In this document: positions 36,006-45,897 of the stretch, piece after piece
Position numbering within the stretch: the stretch's first letter is position 1
Layout: every line of letters begins with the position of its first letter
Source: Urophycis tenuis
Lineage: Eukaryota > Chordata > Actinopteri > Gadiformes > Phycidae
Direction: 5' to 3'
Length of the DNA: 64,000 bases
NCBI GenBank assembly: GCA_036785325.1
Contig: JAXIVH010000033.1
Span: 2,222,363-2,286,362, forward strand
Notes under the pieces: model-generated
Database searches by the model: none
What the model was told of the DNA's origin: nothing
What the model saw: only the letters and a program-made list of their open reading frames with translations
Made by a program: the position numbers and the translations under genes

Positions 36006-37550
36006 TTTGTATTAAATAACTTGGAATTATATTATAAAGATTAGACACATATTCTATAAACCAATTATTTTCTGTAACCGAATAGCACTGTCTCTTATTT
36101 CACAGCAAACAAGTTCATGTTGGTTTATATAATTGGATGACAGAATTCTATTATTAAATACTTGTATGTACTGTTATTTGACTGTGATCTCTGCAGGCTA
36201 CTAAACCAGGAGCTGCTGCTGGGATCTATCTGCGTTCTTCAGTCCATTACTGGATGTTTGCTCACAGCAGTGGTGTCTGTAGAATTCATTACTCAGGTGA
36301 TTATTCATGTATGTGTTTGTGATGCTAATCCTGTTTGAGTGTACAGAGCCAACAGCTGCTGTCACTCAGAGGACGGCGTTCTGACGGCTGGGCTCCCAGT
36401 TTTAATACAATATGTCAGAAACTCAAGTGTGGTTTCAGGAAGCCAACTCTATTTGTGGGCAGGGGAGTCTGGTTGTTCCGGGGTTTGACTCTCAGATGAA
36501 AGGTGCTGAGGTCAAACCCCAATGTCCACACTCTACCTGTAGGCATCTTAGAGCGAGATGCCCCTGGAGCAATGTCCTCGCCACCTATAGGTGGCTTTTC
36601 CTGGCTGCTCCAGAGCAGGGCGGTGATGCTGAAACCCCTTCATTGTAGAGTTCAGTGTCAGTGACTCCTGGCGCTCCAGGCTGCCGTGCAGGAGACCTCC
36701 TGAGTGTGTGGCGACTGGCCTGCTTTAACCTGTTGAACATTGATTACTCAATGCACCACAGGTGTGCAACCTCCCAGAGCCCACTCAGTGTGACTGGGGA
36801 GGGAGGCTGCTGAAACCAGCCATCCTACACACACACACACACTCCTCCTGGTCCTTAATGACGACAGAACGTCTGCTGGATGACTTCATAGTAGAAGTAG
36901 AAGTCAGGTTGAGAACAGTGAGGGTGAATGACTGTGCCGTTAGCTCTGGTGGCGCGGCGGTGGTGAACGTTTACAGGTGAAGCCCATCCCCCCACATGCT
37001 GGGGTCAGGGAGCATTCCCCCACTGTCAGGGGCAAAGGTCAACATTCTGTGGCACCGTGGTCCATCCCGTTCCCAGCGACATGGTTCCCACGGTTACCGG
37101 GCGTCGCCTGTCCGCTGGCAGGGTGACCTTCTCCGGGAGGCGGGGGGGGGGGGGGTGGGGGGGGCGAGATGAAGAGCCACACCTGCCGAGGGGGTCCGGC
37201 TTCATACAGAAGAACCGTGGCAACCTACAGAACCTCCCTATCAGTGACAGGCAGAGCCAGCACCCTGGCAGCTCCTCCTCTGTCTCCTCCTCTCCTCCTT
37301 ATCGCAGCTCCACTCTCCGCCCGGTCCATCCATCACCATGACCTCACATCAGGACCACAACAGGAGAGCTCACCTACGGGTTGGGGGGAAAATATACTTC
37401 TATGGGCTTTGCGTTTTCATTGTCAGGCTGAAGGGCAACGTGTGAACCCAATCACAGGGATTCAAACTCTTAACTCAAGCAGGTAAAATATGATAAGTGG
37501 AATCCCACAACACAGACATCCAGAACACATGACGAAGCAAACCTGAAAAC
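36006..37550. other. Intergenic sequence, no gene recognised
   Basis: The block is mostly unique. Small GC-rich open frames near 37057-37341 show no family similarity to me. A G-rich run lies at 37141-37165. Confidence 0.45.
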
Positions 37551-37564
37551 AACACAGACATGAA

Positions 37565-37628
37565 CACGACCAGAAGGACCAGAAGGACCAGAAGGACCAG
37601 AAGGACCAGAAGGACCAGAAGGACCAGG
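37565..37628. repeat. 9-bp (AGAAGGACC)n array
   Basis: About seven perfect 9-nt units. Confidence 0.9.
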
Positions 37629-37734
37629 AGCAGGGATGTGAAACAGCGAGGAACACACAGAGAACACAATGAGAAGTCAACACAGGAGCCACACATCAGA
37701 GCAGCCACCCTGGCTGGATGGGACGCTCCAGGAC

Positions 37735-37885
37735 AGGAGGAGCACGGGGACCCCGCCTGGCCCTGGGTCCCCCCCCCCCCCCCTGGGTTGGGGACCCCGC
37801 CTGGCCCTGGGGTCCACCCCCCCCTGGGTTGGGGGACCCCGCCTGGCCTGGGGGTCCCGCCTGGCCCCTGGTGGTCCCCCCGGGT
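37735..37885. repeat. GGGACCCCGCCTGGCCCTGG repeat
   Basis: Four to five imperfect units of about 35 nt with C runs of differing length. Confidence 0.8.
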
Positions 37886-38149
37886 TGGGAAGGTGGCCTG
37901 AACTGTTTATTCTGGTCTGAGGTCCTCTCGTCACTTTCATCCTGCTCTTCATCTGACCTTCTCTTCATCATCACTTACCCTCTTCTATTTTAACGCTACA
38001 AGGGAATCTTTCTGTGTAAATGTTCATCATTTAGAATATCGATCAAGATGCAAGAATGTGCTTTAAAAGCATAAACTAAAAAACTGCAGTTAAAACATGT
38101 CAACGTACTCAACGGACAATGGGGAATTTAACTTCCCATGTGTGACCTC

Positions 38150-38232
38150 ACCTGGTGATGAGAGAGAACCTCAACACTCACCTGGTGATGAGAGAGAACC
38201 TCAACACTCACCTGGTGATGAGAGAGAACCTG
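38150..38232. repeat. 27-bp triplicate
   Basis: Three near-perfect copies of TGATGAGAGAGAACCTCAAC plus ACTCACC. Confidence 0.88.
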
Positions 38233-38265
38233 TTTCCTAGAGGTTTAGAGCTACCTGCTACTAAC

Positions 38266-38690
38266 TGGAGAGAGAGAGAGAGAGGGAGAGAGAGAGCAAG
38301 GGGAGGGGAGAGCGAGAGAGAGAGAGAGAGAGAGAGTGGGTATGGGGGGGGGGGGGGTGTGAGGGATAGAGTGACGTGAGGTAGGGCGGGAAGGGAGAGA
38401 GGGGAGGGAGGGGAATCAGAAGAGGGAGAGGGAGCCAAAGGCGAAGAGTGGCTGAGAGTAAAAGAAAAATGATAAAGAGAGTAAAGGAAGGAGGGAGGGA
38501 CATTTGGATGAAGAGAGAGGAGAGTGACGGAGTGAGAAGGGGGGAAGAGAGAGAGACCGAGTGAGAGAGAGACCCGAGTGAGAGAGAGACAGAGCGAGAG
38601 AGAGACAGAGCGAGAGAGAGACCGAGAGAGAGAGAGACCGAGCGAGAGAGAGACCGAGCGAGAGAGTCGGTGAGAGAGAGCGAGACTTCT
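38266..38690. repeat. (GA)n-rich purine tract
   Basis: GA dinucleotide and GAGAGAGACCGAGC units surround a G run at 38345-38358. The long CT/Ser-rich minus-strand frames here are artefacts. Confidence 0.9.
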
Positions 38691-39082
38691 CTGTCCAGAG
38701 GCTGCATCCTGTTCTGATCCATCCTTATGTTCTGATCTCAGTGTTTGTTCCTCCCCTCCCTGAACCAGCCACCCTCCGGCTCCACGGTGACCTTGGAAAC
38801 AGGGCGGGGTCACCAGGACCCCCTGGGCTGGGCGGAGCCAAGAGGATGATGATGTCACAGCCAACCTTCCTCCGTCATCACAGACCCCACCTGACCAGAT
38901 CTGTGTGTGTGTGTGTTTGCATGTGCGTGTTTGTGTTTTTTGTGTGTGCACACCCCGTGCGTGTGTGTGTGTGTGTGAGTGTGTGTGTGTGTGTGTGTGT
39001 CCAGGTCTGTGCGTAATACATCCATGGGGACCTCCCTCTCTAGGGGAGGTGGGGGCTGGAGGAGGAGGAGGTGGGGGGTGAA

Positions 39083-39220
39083 TATAAGGAGCCTCAGAGG
39101 AGTGCGGAGGAGCACAGTGGATGAGTTCTCCTCCCAGCCTGAGGATAGGAGCAGCAGGAGCAGCAGGAGCAGCAACAGGAGCAGTGCTCGGAGAGAAGGA
39201 TCCCAGCGAGCAGGAGCCAG
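39083..39220 (+). promoter_or_regulatory. Candidate stmn4 promoter and 5' UTR exon
   Basis: A TATAAG box at 39083-39088 is followed about 30 nt later by sequence that runs 110 nt to a strong donor (GAGCCAG|GTAAGG, exon end 39220). It is on the right strand and 1.9 kb before the first recognised stmn4 exon. Assignment to stmn4 is inference. Confidence 0.3.
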
Positions 39221-39894
39221 GTAAGGGAGCCGAGTGTGTGGCTGAGAGGAGTGGGGAGGAGGTGGAGGAGGTGTGTGTTCCAGGAGGAATGGAGAGACCT
39301 CCTGGAGGTGCCAGGGGTAACACCACCCCAAGGCACTGCTGTTGTTTTAGGAAGAGATCTCTCTCTTTACTTTCTGTTTCCTATCTCTCTGGTTACCCAG
39401 AATGCCCGGCTTGTTCCAGGTCTCCCGGGTCCCCGTGGAGCTGACGACTAGCTGACTAATTAACCAGCAGCTCGTTAGTCCACAGGTGTGTGAGGAGTTA
39501 TCAACATGTAGGAGACCTGCAGAGAGGGACGTCATGGGTTGCATTATTTCATAATAAGTTCTGTTGTATTACATCGTGTGTAATGGTTCTACTACGATGG
39601 TGTGTGTTGAACCGGGACGACGGGGCTGATTCTGAGGACAGGGCAGGTTCTGAGGGGAGGACTGATTCTGAGGGTTTGGCCCGTCTGTGTTCCTCAGCTC
39701 CTTCCATGCTCCCTTCTGTTGCGGTTCTAATCAATTACCTTTAATTAATGTGGGATTAATTAAGAGCAAATAGTGATGCCGACCAGTGTTTTCATCTCAA
39801 AGCGTCTGTGGCTCTGAGCTCCTGGGTTTGATGATCAGAGAGCAGACTCTCCTCCTCACGGAGCAGCTGAGAGCCACAGACTTCATCAATGATA

Positions 39895-40266
39895 GCAGTT
39901 CAGTGTGTAGATGATCCAGTGGTTCAGTGTGTCGATGATCCAGTGGTTCAGTGTGTAGATGATCCAGTGGTTCAGTGTGTCGATGATCCAGTGGTTCAGT
40001 GTGTAGGAGATCCAGTGGTTCAGTGTGTAGATGATCCAGTGGTTCAGTGTGTAGATGATCCAGTGGTTCAGTGTGTAGATGATCCAGTGGTTCGGTGTGT
40101 AGGAGATCCAGTGGTTCAGTCTGTAGATGATCCAGTGGTTCAGTGTGTAGTATGATCCAGTGGTTCAGTGTGTAGGAGATCCAGTGGTTCAGTGTGTAGA
40201 TGATCCAGTGGTTCAGTGTGTGACGGAGATCCAGGGTGGTTCAGTCTGTAGATGATCCAGTGGTTT
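39895..40266. repeat. 24-bp minisatellite truncated by the gap
   Basis: About 15 copies of GATGATCCAGTGGTTCAGTG plus TGTA with GGAGATCC variants. The array runs into the N gap. Confidence 0.94.
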
Positions 40267-40466
40267 NNNNNNNNNNNNNNNNNNNNNNNNNNNNNNNNNN
40301 NNNNNNNNNNNNNNNNNNNNNNNNNNNNNNNNNNNNNNNNNNNNNNNNNNNNNNNNNNNNNNNNNNNNNNNNNNNNNNNNNNNNNNNNNNNNNNNNNNNN
40401 NNNNNNNNNNNNNNNNNNNNNNNNNNNNNNNNNNNNNNNNNNNNNNNNNNNNNNNNNNNNNNNNNN
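40267..40466. other. Assembly gap, 200 N
   Basis: Exactly 200 Ns, which is likely a placeholder length. It is flanked by two different minisatellites, so true size and content are unknown. It may hide a small upstream coding exon of stmn4. Confidence 0.98.
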
Positions 40467-40469
40467 CTG

Positions 40470-40912
40470 CCTATGTACAATAGGATGGGTCAAATGAACA
40501 CAGCAGCCCACTGCTCCTATGTACAATAGGATGGGTCAAATGAACACAGCAGCCCACTGCTCCTATATACCATAGGATGGGTCAAATGAACACAGCAGCC
40601 CACTGCTCCTATGTACCAGGATGGGTCAAATGAACACAGCAGCCCACTGCTCCTATGTACCATAGGATGGGTCAAATGAACACAGCAGCCCACTGCTCCT
40701 ATGTACCATAGGATGGGTCAAATGAACACAGCAGCCCACTGCTCCTATGTACCATAGGATGGGGTCAAATGAACACAGCAGCCCACTGCTCCTATGTACC
40801 ATAGGATGGGTCAAATGAACACAGCAGCCCACTGCTCCTATGTACCATAGGATGGGTCAAATGAAACACAGCAGCCCACTGCTCCTATGTACCATAGGAT
40901 GGGTCAAATGCA
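40470..40912. repeat. 46-bp minisatellite
   Basis: About ten copies of a unit containing CCTATGTACCATAGGATGGG and TCAAATGAACACAGCAGCCC. One-base gains are seen near 40760 and 40863, and a 4-nt loss near 40617. Confidence 0.95.
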
Positions 40913-40974
40913 GAGAACGAATTCCCCGCTGTGGGATGAATAAAGAAGAAGAAGAAGACTACAAACACCAACCT

Positions 40975-40977
<3 letters not shown>

Positions 40978-41028
<51 letters not shown>

Positions 41029-41046
41029 GTGTGTGTGTGTGCGCGT

Positions 41047-41085
<39 letters not shown>
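40978..41085. repeat. (GT)n microsatellite before the stmn4 exon
   Basis: A GT run with GTGCGC interruptions ends at the GTCCCAG acceptor of the first recognised stmn4 exon. Confidence 0.95.
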
Positions 41086-41088
<3 letters not shown>

Positions 41089-41090
41089 AG

Positions 41091-42083
41091 CCTACAGGGA
41101 GAAGATCAGAGAGCTCCCCCTGGTGTCTCTGTTCTGCTCCTGCATCAACCCTCAGACCCTGGGCTCAGCACCGTACAAGGCAGAAGGTATGACGCCGGTC
41201 CTCCTCCGCCACTAGGTGGCGCTAACGGGAGGCTAACAGAGGCTAACGGGAGGCTAACGGGGGCTAACGGGGGACTAACAGGTTTATGTGCTACAACAAT
41301 AGGAGTGACAACTATCTGGTGGTAGCAAGTTACTAATTCTATTGTACTTTACTATTTTCTGTTCTTTTCTGTCTATATTCCATATTGTATTTATTTTATT
41401 CTGTTGTTATTGATCTTTGGGTCTAGTTTGGGTTTGGGTCTAGTTTTGGTGCTGGTCTGGTTCTGGTCTTGGCTTATTGTCCTGTTTGTTAAGGTTTTGG
41501 TTTGGGAGTTCGGGTGTGGTTCTGGTTCTGGTTGTGACCTGGGTGTCCCCGTGGTGGTTCTGGTCGTGACCTGAGTGTCCCCATGGTGGTTCTGGTTCTG
41601 GTTGTGACCTGGGTGTCCCCGTGGTGGTTCTGGTTCTGGTTGTGACCTGGGTGTCCCCGTGGTGGTTCTGGTTGTGACCTGGGTGTCCCCATGGTGGTTC
41701 TGGTTCTGGTTGTGACCTGGGTGTCCCCCGTGGTGGTTCTGGTCGTGACCTGGGGTGTCCCTGTGGTGGTTCTGGTTGTGACCTGTGTCCCCGTGGTGGT
41801 TCTGGTTGTGACCTGGGTCTCCCTGTGGTGGTTCTGGTTCTGGTTGTGACCTGGGTGTCCCCGTGGCGGTCCAGATGCGGTGGACTGGGCCTGGGCTCCA
41901 TGCGGGACGTGGAGGTGATCAAGCTGAGCCAGCGGGCCTCGGGTCAGGCCTTCCAGGTCATCCTGCGGCCGCCGTCCTTCGATGGCGTCCCGGAGCTCAA
42001 CGCCACGCTCAGCCTGCCCCCCCGCCGGGACCCCTCCCTTGAGGACATCCAGAGGAGGCTGGAGGCTGCCGAGGAGCGCAGGA

Positions 42084-42126
<43 letters not shown>

Positions 42127-42147
42127 TGTATGTGTGTGCTTGTGTGT

Positions 42148-42186
<39 letters not shown>

Positions 42187-42207
42187 TGTATGTGTGTGTG
42201 TCTGTGT

Positions 42208-42250
<43 letters not shown>

Positions 42251-42284
42251 TGCTTGTGTGTGTGTGTGTGTGCATGCGTGTGTG

Positions 42285-42337
<53 letters not shown>

Positions 42338-42357
42338 GTATGTGTGTCTGTGTGTGT

Positions 42358-42408
<51 letters not shown>

Positions 42409-43642
42409 TGTGTGTGTGTGTGACCCTAACCTGCATGGTTTCAGTGTTGAGGTTCACTTTCAGGGGGGGTATTGGGGATTTTGAATGTCGTAGATGTGAT
42501 TTCCTGCATTCTGCTGCATTTAAGGGTGACCTGGTAGAGATCCTACATGTATTCTGGTGGGGGGGTGAATCTAGCTATTTATCCATCAATACAGACACAC
42601 ACTTCTTCTTCTAACCAGCCCGGTCTAACCAGCCGGTCCGTTTCAGGGTTTGATTTCAGGGTTGGGCTTCCCTGTCAGGGTCATGGGTAGGTTTTGGTCA
42701 GGACGAGGTCATAGGTTCAGGGTCATGGGTAGGTTTTGGTTCAGGGACGAGGTCATAGGTTCAGGATCATGGGTAGGTTTTGGTTCAGGACGAGGTCATA
42801 GGTTCAGGGTCATGGGTAGGTTTTGGTTCAGGATGAGGTCATAGGTTCAGGGTCATGGGAAGGTTTTGGTTCAGGACGAGGTCATAGGTTCAGGGTTATG
42901 TTTTATGGTAAGGTAAGGTCAGCCCGTATCATGGCTTTGTTTGCGGGTCACGATTAGGGTTCACGGCGCTATGTGTCTCTGTCTCCCCCTAGTGTCAGGA
43001 GGCGGAGCTGCTGAAGCACCTGGCGGAGAAACGTGAGCACCAGAGGGAGGTGGTGCAGAAGGCCATGGAGGAGAACAACAATTTCATCCGCAACGCGAAG
43101 GAGCGTCTGCAGCAGAGGATGGACACCAACAGGGAGAACCGGGACGCCCGGCTGGCCGCCATGCTGGAGAGGCTGCAGGAGAAGGTATAAGTATAAGTAT
43201 ATATACTCTTTTGATCCCGTGAGGGAAATTTGGTCTCTGCATTTATCCCAATCCGTGAATTTGTGAAACACACTCAGCACACAGTGATCACACAGTGAGG
43301 TGAAGCACACACTAATCCCGACGCAGTGAGCTGCCTGCTACAGCGGCGCTCGGGGAGCAGTGAGGGGTTAGGCCTTTCCTACTGGTCGGGGTTCGAACCG
43401 GCAACCCTCCGGTTCCAAGTCCGAAGCCCTAACCAGTAGGACGCGGCTGCCCCCAAGGTTAGCTTCATGTCTGCCCCCGGCTCTCAGGTCATGTGTTCAT
43501 GCTTCTGTGATTCTGATCAAAGTCCTCCAAGACCCCGGGGCTGGAGATCAAGGTCGTAGCTATGGTGACGAGGAGACCAGTGTGCACCTACAGTAGATGT
43601 ACAGTAGATAACACGCCCGTCTCTGTTCTCACGTCTGCTCCG

Positions 43643-43676
<34 letters not shown>

Positions 43677-43736
43677 GACAAGCACGCGGAGGAGGTGAGG
43701 AAGAACAAGGAGATGAAGGAGGAGGCGTGTCGGTAG
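41091..43736 (+). CDS. stmn4: Stathmin-4 (RB3-type tubulin-binding phosphoprotein), first coding exon missing, frameshift in exon
   Basis: Neuronal stathmin that binds tubulin dimers and destabilises microtubules. Four exons are recognised: 41091-41186, 41875-42085, 42993-43184 and 43677-43736 (TAG). Exon one gives AYREKIRELPLVSLFCSC, the palmitoylated membrane-targeting segment with its Cys pair. Then come DAVDWAW, VEVIKLSQRASGQAFQVIL, PPSFDGVPELNATL, RRDPSLEDIQRRLEAAEERR, EAELLKHLAEKREHQREVVQ, KAMEENNNFIRNAKERLQQR, LAAMLERLQEK and DKHAEEVRKNKEMKEEACR. The order and tail are those of STMN4. The ATG-bearing exon (MTLA-like) was not found and may lie in the gap or upstream. Exon 41875-42085 is 211 nt where frame needs 212: DAVDWAW and VEVIKLSQ sit in different frames, a one-base loss around 41895-41901. 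An assembly error is more likely than true inactivation, since the rest is intact. Confidence 0.88.
41500..41865. repeat. TGTGACCTGGGTGTCCCCGT minisatellite, stmn4 intron
   Basis: About ten units of 33-45 nt with (GGTTCT) extensions. The last unit degenerates into the acceptor CCCCGTGGCGGTCCAG of the next stmn4 exon. Confidence 0.93.
42086..42421. repeat. (GT)n microsatellite beginning at a stmn4 donor
   Basis: About 335 nt of GT with TA, TCT, GC and TGCG interruptions. The donor of exon 42085 (AAG|GTGTGTG) is the first unit of the array. Confidence 0.97.
42660..42905. repeat. 40-bp minisatellite, stmn4 intron
   Basis: About six units of AGGTCATAGGTTCAGGGTCA plus TGGGTAGGTTTTGGTTCAGG. Confidence 0.9.
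43187..43455 (-). mobile_element. tRNA-derived SINE, copy 1, at a stmn4 splice donor
   Basis: On the minus strand it begins GGGGGCAGCCGCGTCCTACT with an A-box-like TGGTTAGGGCTTCGGA and a B box GGTTCGAACCCC. The body shares GAGCGCCGCTG with copy 2, and it ends at TTTCCCTCACGGGATCAAAA. Compared with copy 2 it lacks part of the GCCCTTGAGCAAGG core. It lies immediately after the exon 43184 donor. Confidence 0.82.
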
Positions 43737-44165
43737 AGGAGGGGGCATGTCTTGAAGAAGGGGCGTGTCTGGGACGGAGGGATGGTCAAGTGTTCAGCAG
43801 CAGCCAGAACGGGGGAATGTTTTCTACATGGGAGTGGGGGGGGATACGTCAACAAAACACGCACATTAACACACACTCAGTGTCACTCTCCTCTCGCACA
43901 AACATCAACACACACACACACACACACGCACACACACACACGCGCTGCGTCCAGTTGGTGTTCCGTGTCGTGGCCCGCGTTGTGTCTGTTCTCCTCACTC
44001 ATCCGCCGTCTGGAGGAACCGAACCAGCATCACGTCACAACGTCATGACGTCAGGGGGACCGTCAGCCGGGGGTCCACGCATGCATGTGTGTTTTGTGTC
44101 AGGACACACACACACACACCTGTCAGGTTTGTGTGTGCGTGTGTGTATGTGTACTTGTGTGTGAA

Positions 44166-44171
44166 AATAAA
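44166..44171 (+). terminator. Polyadenylation signal AATAAA for stmn4
   Basis: Hexamer 430 nt after the stmn4 stop, followed by a TTTGTCTCTG element. The intervening 43737-44160 is the likely 3' UTR and carries (CA)n at 43910-43940 and 44104-44119. Confidence 0.55.
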
Positions 44172-44217
44172 CTGCTATTTCCACTTTGTCTCTGCTCATC
44201 GTTTCGACACAAGCGCA

Positions 44218-45200
44218 GCAGAAGTAGCAGACTGTGGTGAAACACGTGGTAGTGAGTTGGTAGCAGACTGTGGTGAAACACACGGTGGTGAGTTGGTAGA
44301 GGACTGTGGTGAAACACGCGGTGGTGAGTTGGTAGCAGACCGTGGTGAAACACATGGTGGTGAGTTGGTAGCAGACTGTGGTGAAACACACGGTGGTGAG
44401 TTGGTAGCAGACTGTGGTGAAACACGTGGTGGTGAGTTGGTAGCAGACTGTGGTGAAACACACGATGGTGAGTTGGTAGAGGACTGTGGTGAAACACACG
44501 GTGGTGAGTTGGTAGAGGACTGTGGTGAAACACGCGGTGGTGAGTTGGTAGCAGACTGTGGTGAAACACGTGGTGGTGAGTTGGTAGCAGACTGTGGTGA
44601 AACACGTGGTGGTGAGTTGGTAGCAGACTGTGGTGAAACACGTGGTGGTGAGTTGGTAGCAGACTGTGGTGAAACACACGGTGGTGAGTTGGTAGCAGAC
44701 TGTTGTGAAACACGTGGTGGTGAGTTGGTAGCAGACTGTGGTGAAACACGTGGTGGTGAGTTGGTAGCAGACTGTGGTGAAACACGCGGAGGTGAGTTGG
44801 TAGCAGACTGTGGTGAAACACGTGGTGGTGAGTTGGTAGTAGACTGTGGTGAAACACACGGTGGTGAGTTGGTAGAGGACTGTGGTGAAACACGTGGTGG
44901 TGAGTTGGTAGCAGACTGTGGTGAAACACGCGGTGGTGAGTTGGTAGCAGACTGTGGTGAAACACACGGTGGTGAGTTGGTAGAGGACTGTGGTGAAACA
45001 CACGGTGGTGAGTTGGTAGCAGACTGTTGTGAAACACATGGTGGTGAGTTGGTAGCAGACTGTGGTGAAACACGTGGTGGTGAGTTGGTAGCAGACTGTG
45101 GTGAAACAAGCGGTGGTGAGTTGGTAGCAGACTGTGGTGAAACACGTGGTGGTGAGTTGGTAGAGGACTGTGGTGAAACAAGCGGTGGTGAGTTGGTGAA
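44218..45200. repeat. 36-bp minisatellite between stmn4 and mcm3
   Basis: About 27 head-to-tail copies of GCAGACTGTGGTGAAACACG plus TGGTGGTGAGTTGGTA. Because 36 is a multiple of three, several frames stay open for more than 350 codons on both strands. Variants CGCGG, CACGG, GTAGAGGAC and TGTTGTG are interspersed. Confidence 0.96.
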
Positions 45201-45374
45201 AATGGTTTACTGAAGGTAACCGGAGTGCTGAGTGTGTTCCACCACAGGGTAGCAGCAGTGGGAAGAGTAAAACCAAACCCACTTCAAAAATAAACGAAAG
45301 ATTAGAGATCACGTAAAAGAATAAAGTTAGGTAATGTAAGAGGGTTAGGGTTAAATAAGACACTGGAGCACAGC

Positions 45375-45897
45375 AGGTATGGTTTTTAGTTGTTTTTTTA
45401 ATCCAAACACTTCACGTCAAGGCTTAATATCTATGTACACAATACTCCAATAACATGTTGAGATCCCTGGATGTCTACAGTTAACCAGAGGAGAAATCAA
45501 CAGCAGAAACCATCAGTTTGTGGAGTCTAACTCCAATTAGAGTTCCCTCGTTAAGAGACAGCCAATCAGAGAAGAGCTGAAGGGTAAGCAGCCAATGACA
45601 CACAGTTCTGAGTAACTGTTGGACAGGAGCAACAACAACACTGCCCCCTGCCTGTCGCCTGGCAACAACAACTTCCCACTCGTTTCAACAACGATGACAG
45701 GTTTCAAAACAAAAGCATCCTTCTCAGTCTCAAACCATTTCAAAATAAAAGATTTCCTTTGTAAAAAAAACCAACAAATCCAACAGATTTTCCATTCAGG
45801 AAGTACAGACACGTTTCTCTCCACAAAGTCCTTTTTAGTTTCAAAGTGATTTTGAAAGCCGGCGAGTGGCTCCTCCTCCTCCTCCTGCTCCTCCTCC
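45375..45897 (-). other. mcm3: mcm3 3' UTR (probable)
   Basis: This follows the TGA at 45900-45898. The minus-strand hexamer ATTAAA near 45401-45396 is a plausible polyadenylation signal. No other gene is seen here. Confidence 0.45.

Noticed and set aside
38208..39326. 372-codon minus-strand frame
   Set aside because: Ser/Leu/Thr-rich translation of (CT)n and (CA)n tracts with no recognisable domain.
41875..41900. Alternative stmn4 acceptor that would restore frame
   Set aside because: No other AG lies at a suitable offset in the stretch just upstream, and DAVDWAW aligns well with the STMN4 exon start, so a one-base loss fits better.
44089..45363. Open frames of 374 and 442 codons over the 36-bp array
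   Set aside because: They exist because the unit is a multiple of three and lacks stops; both strands are open, there is no conserved domain, and no splice or start evidence.
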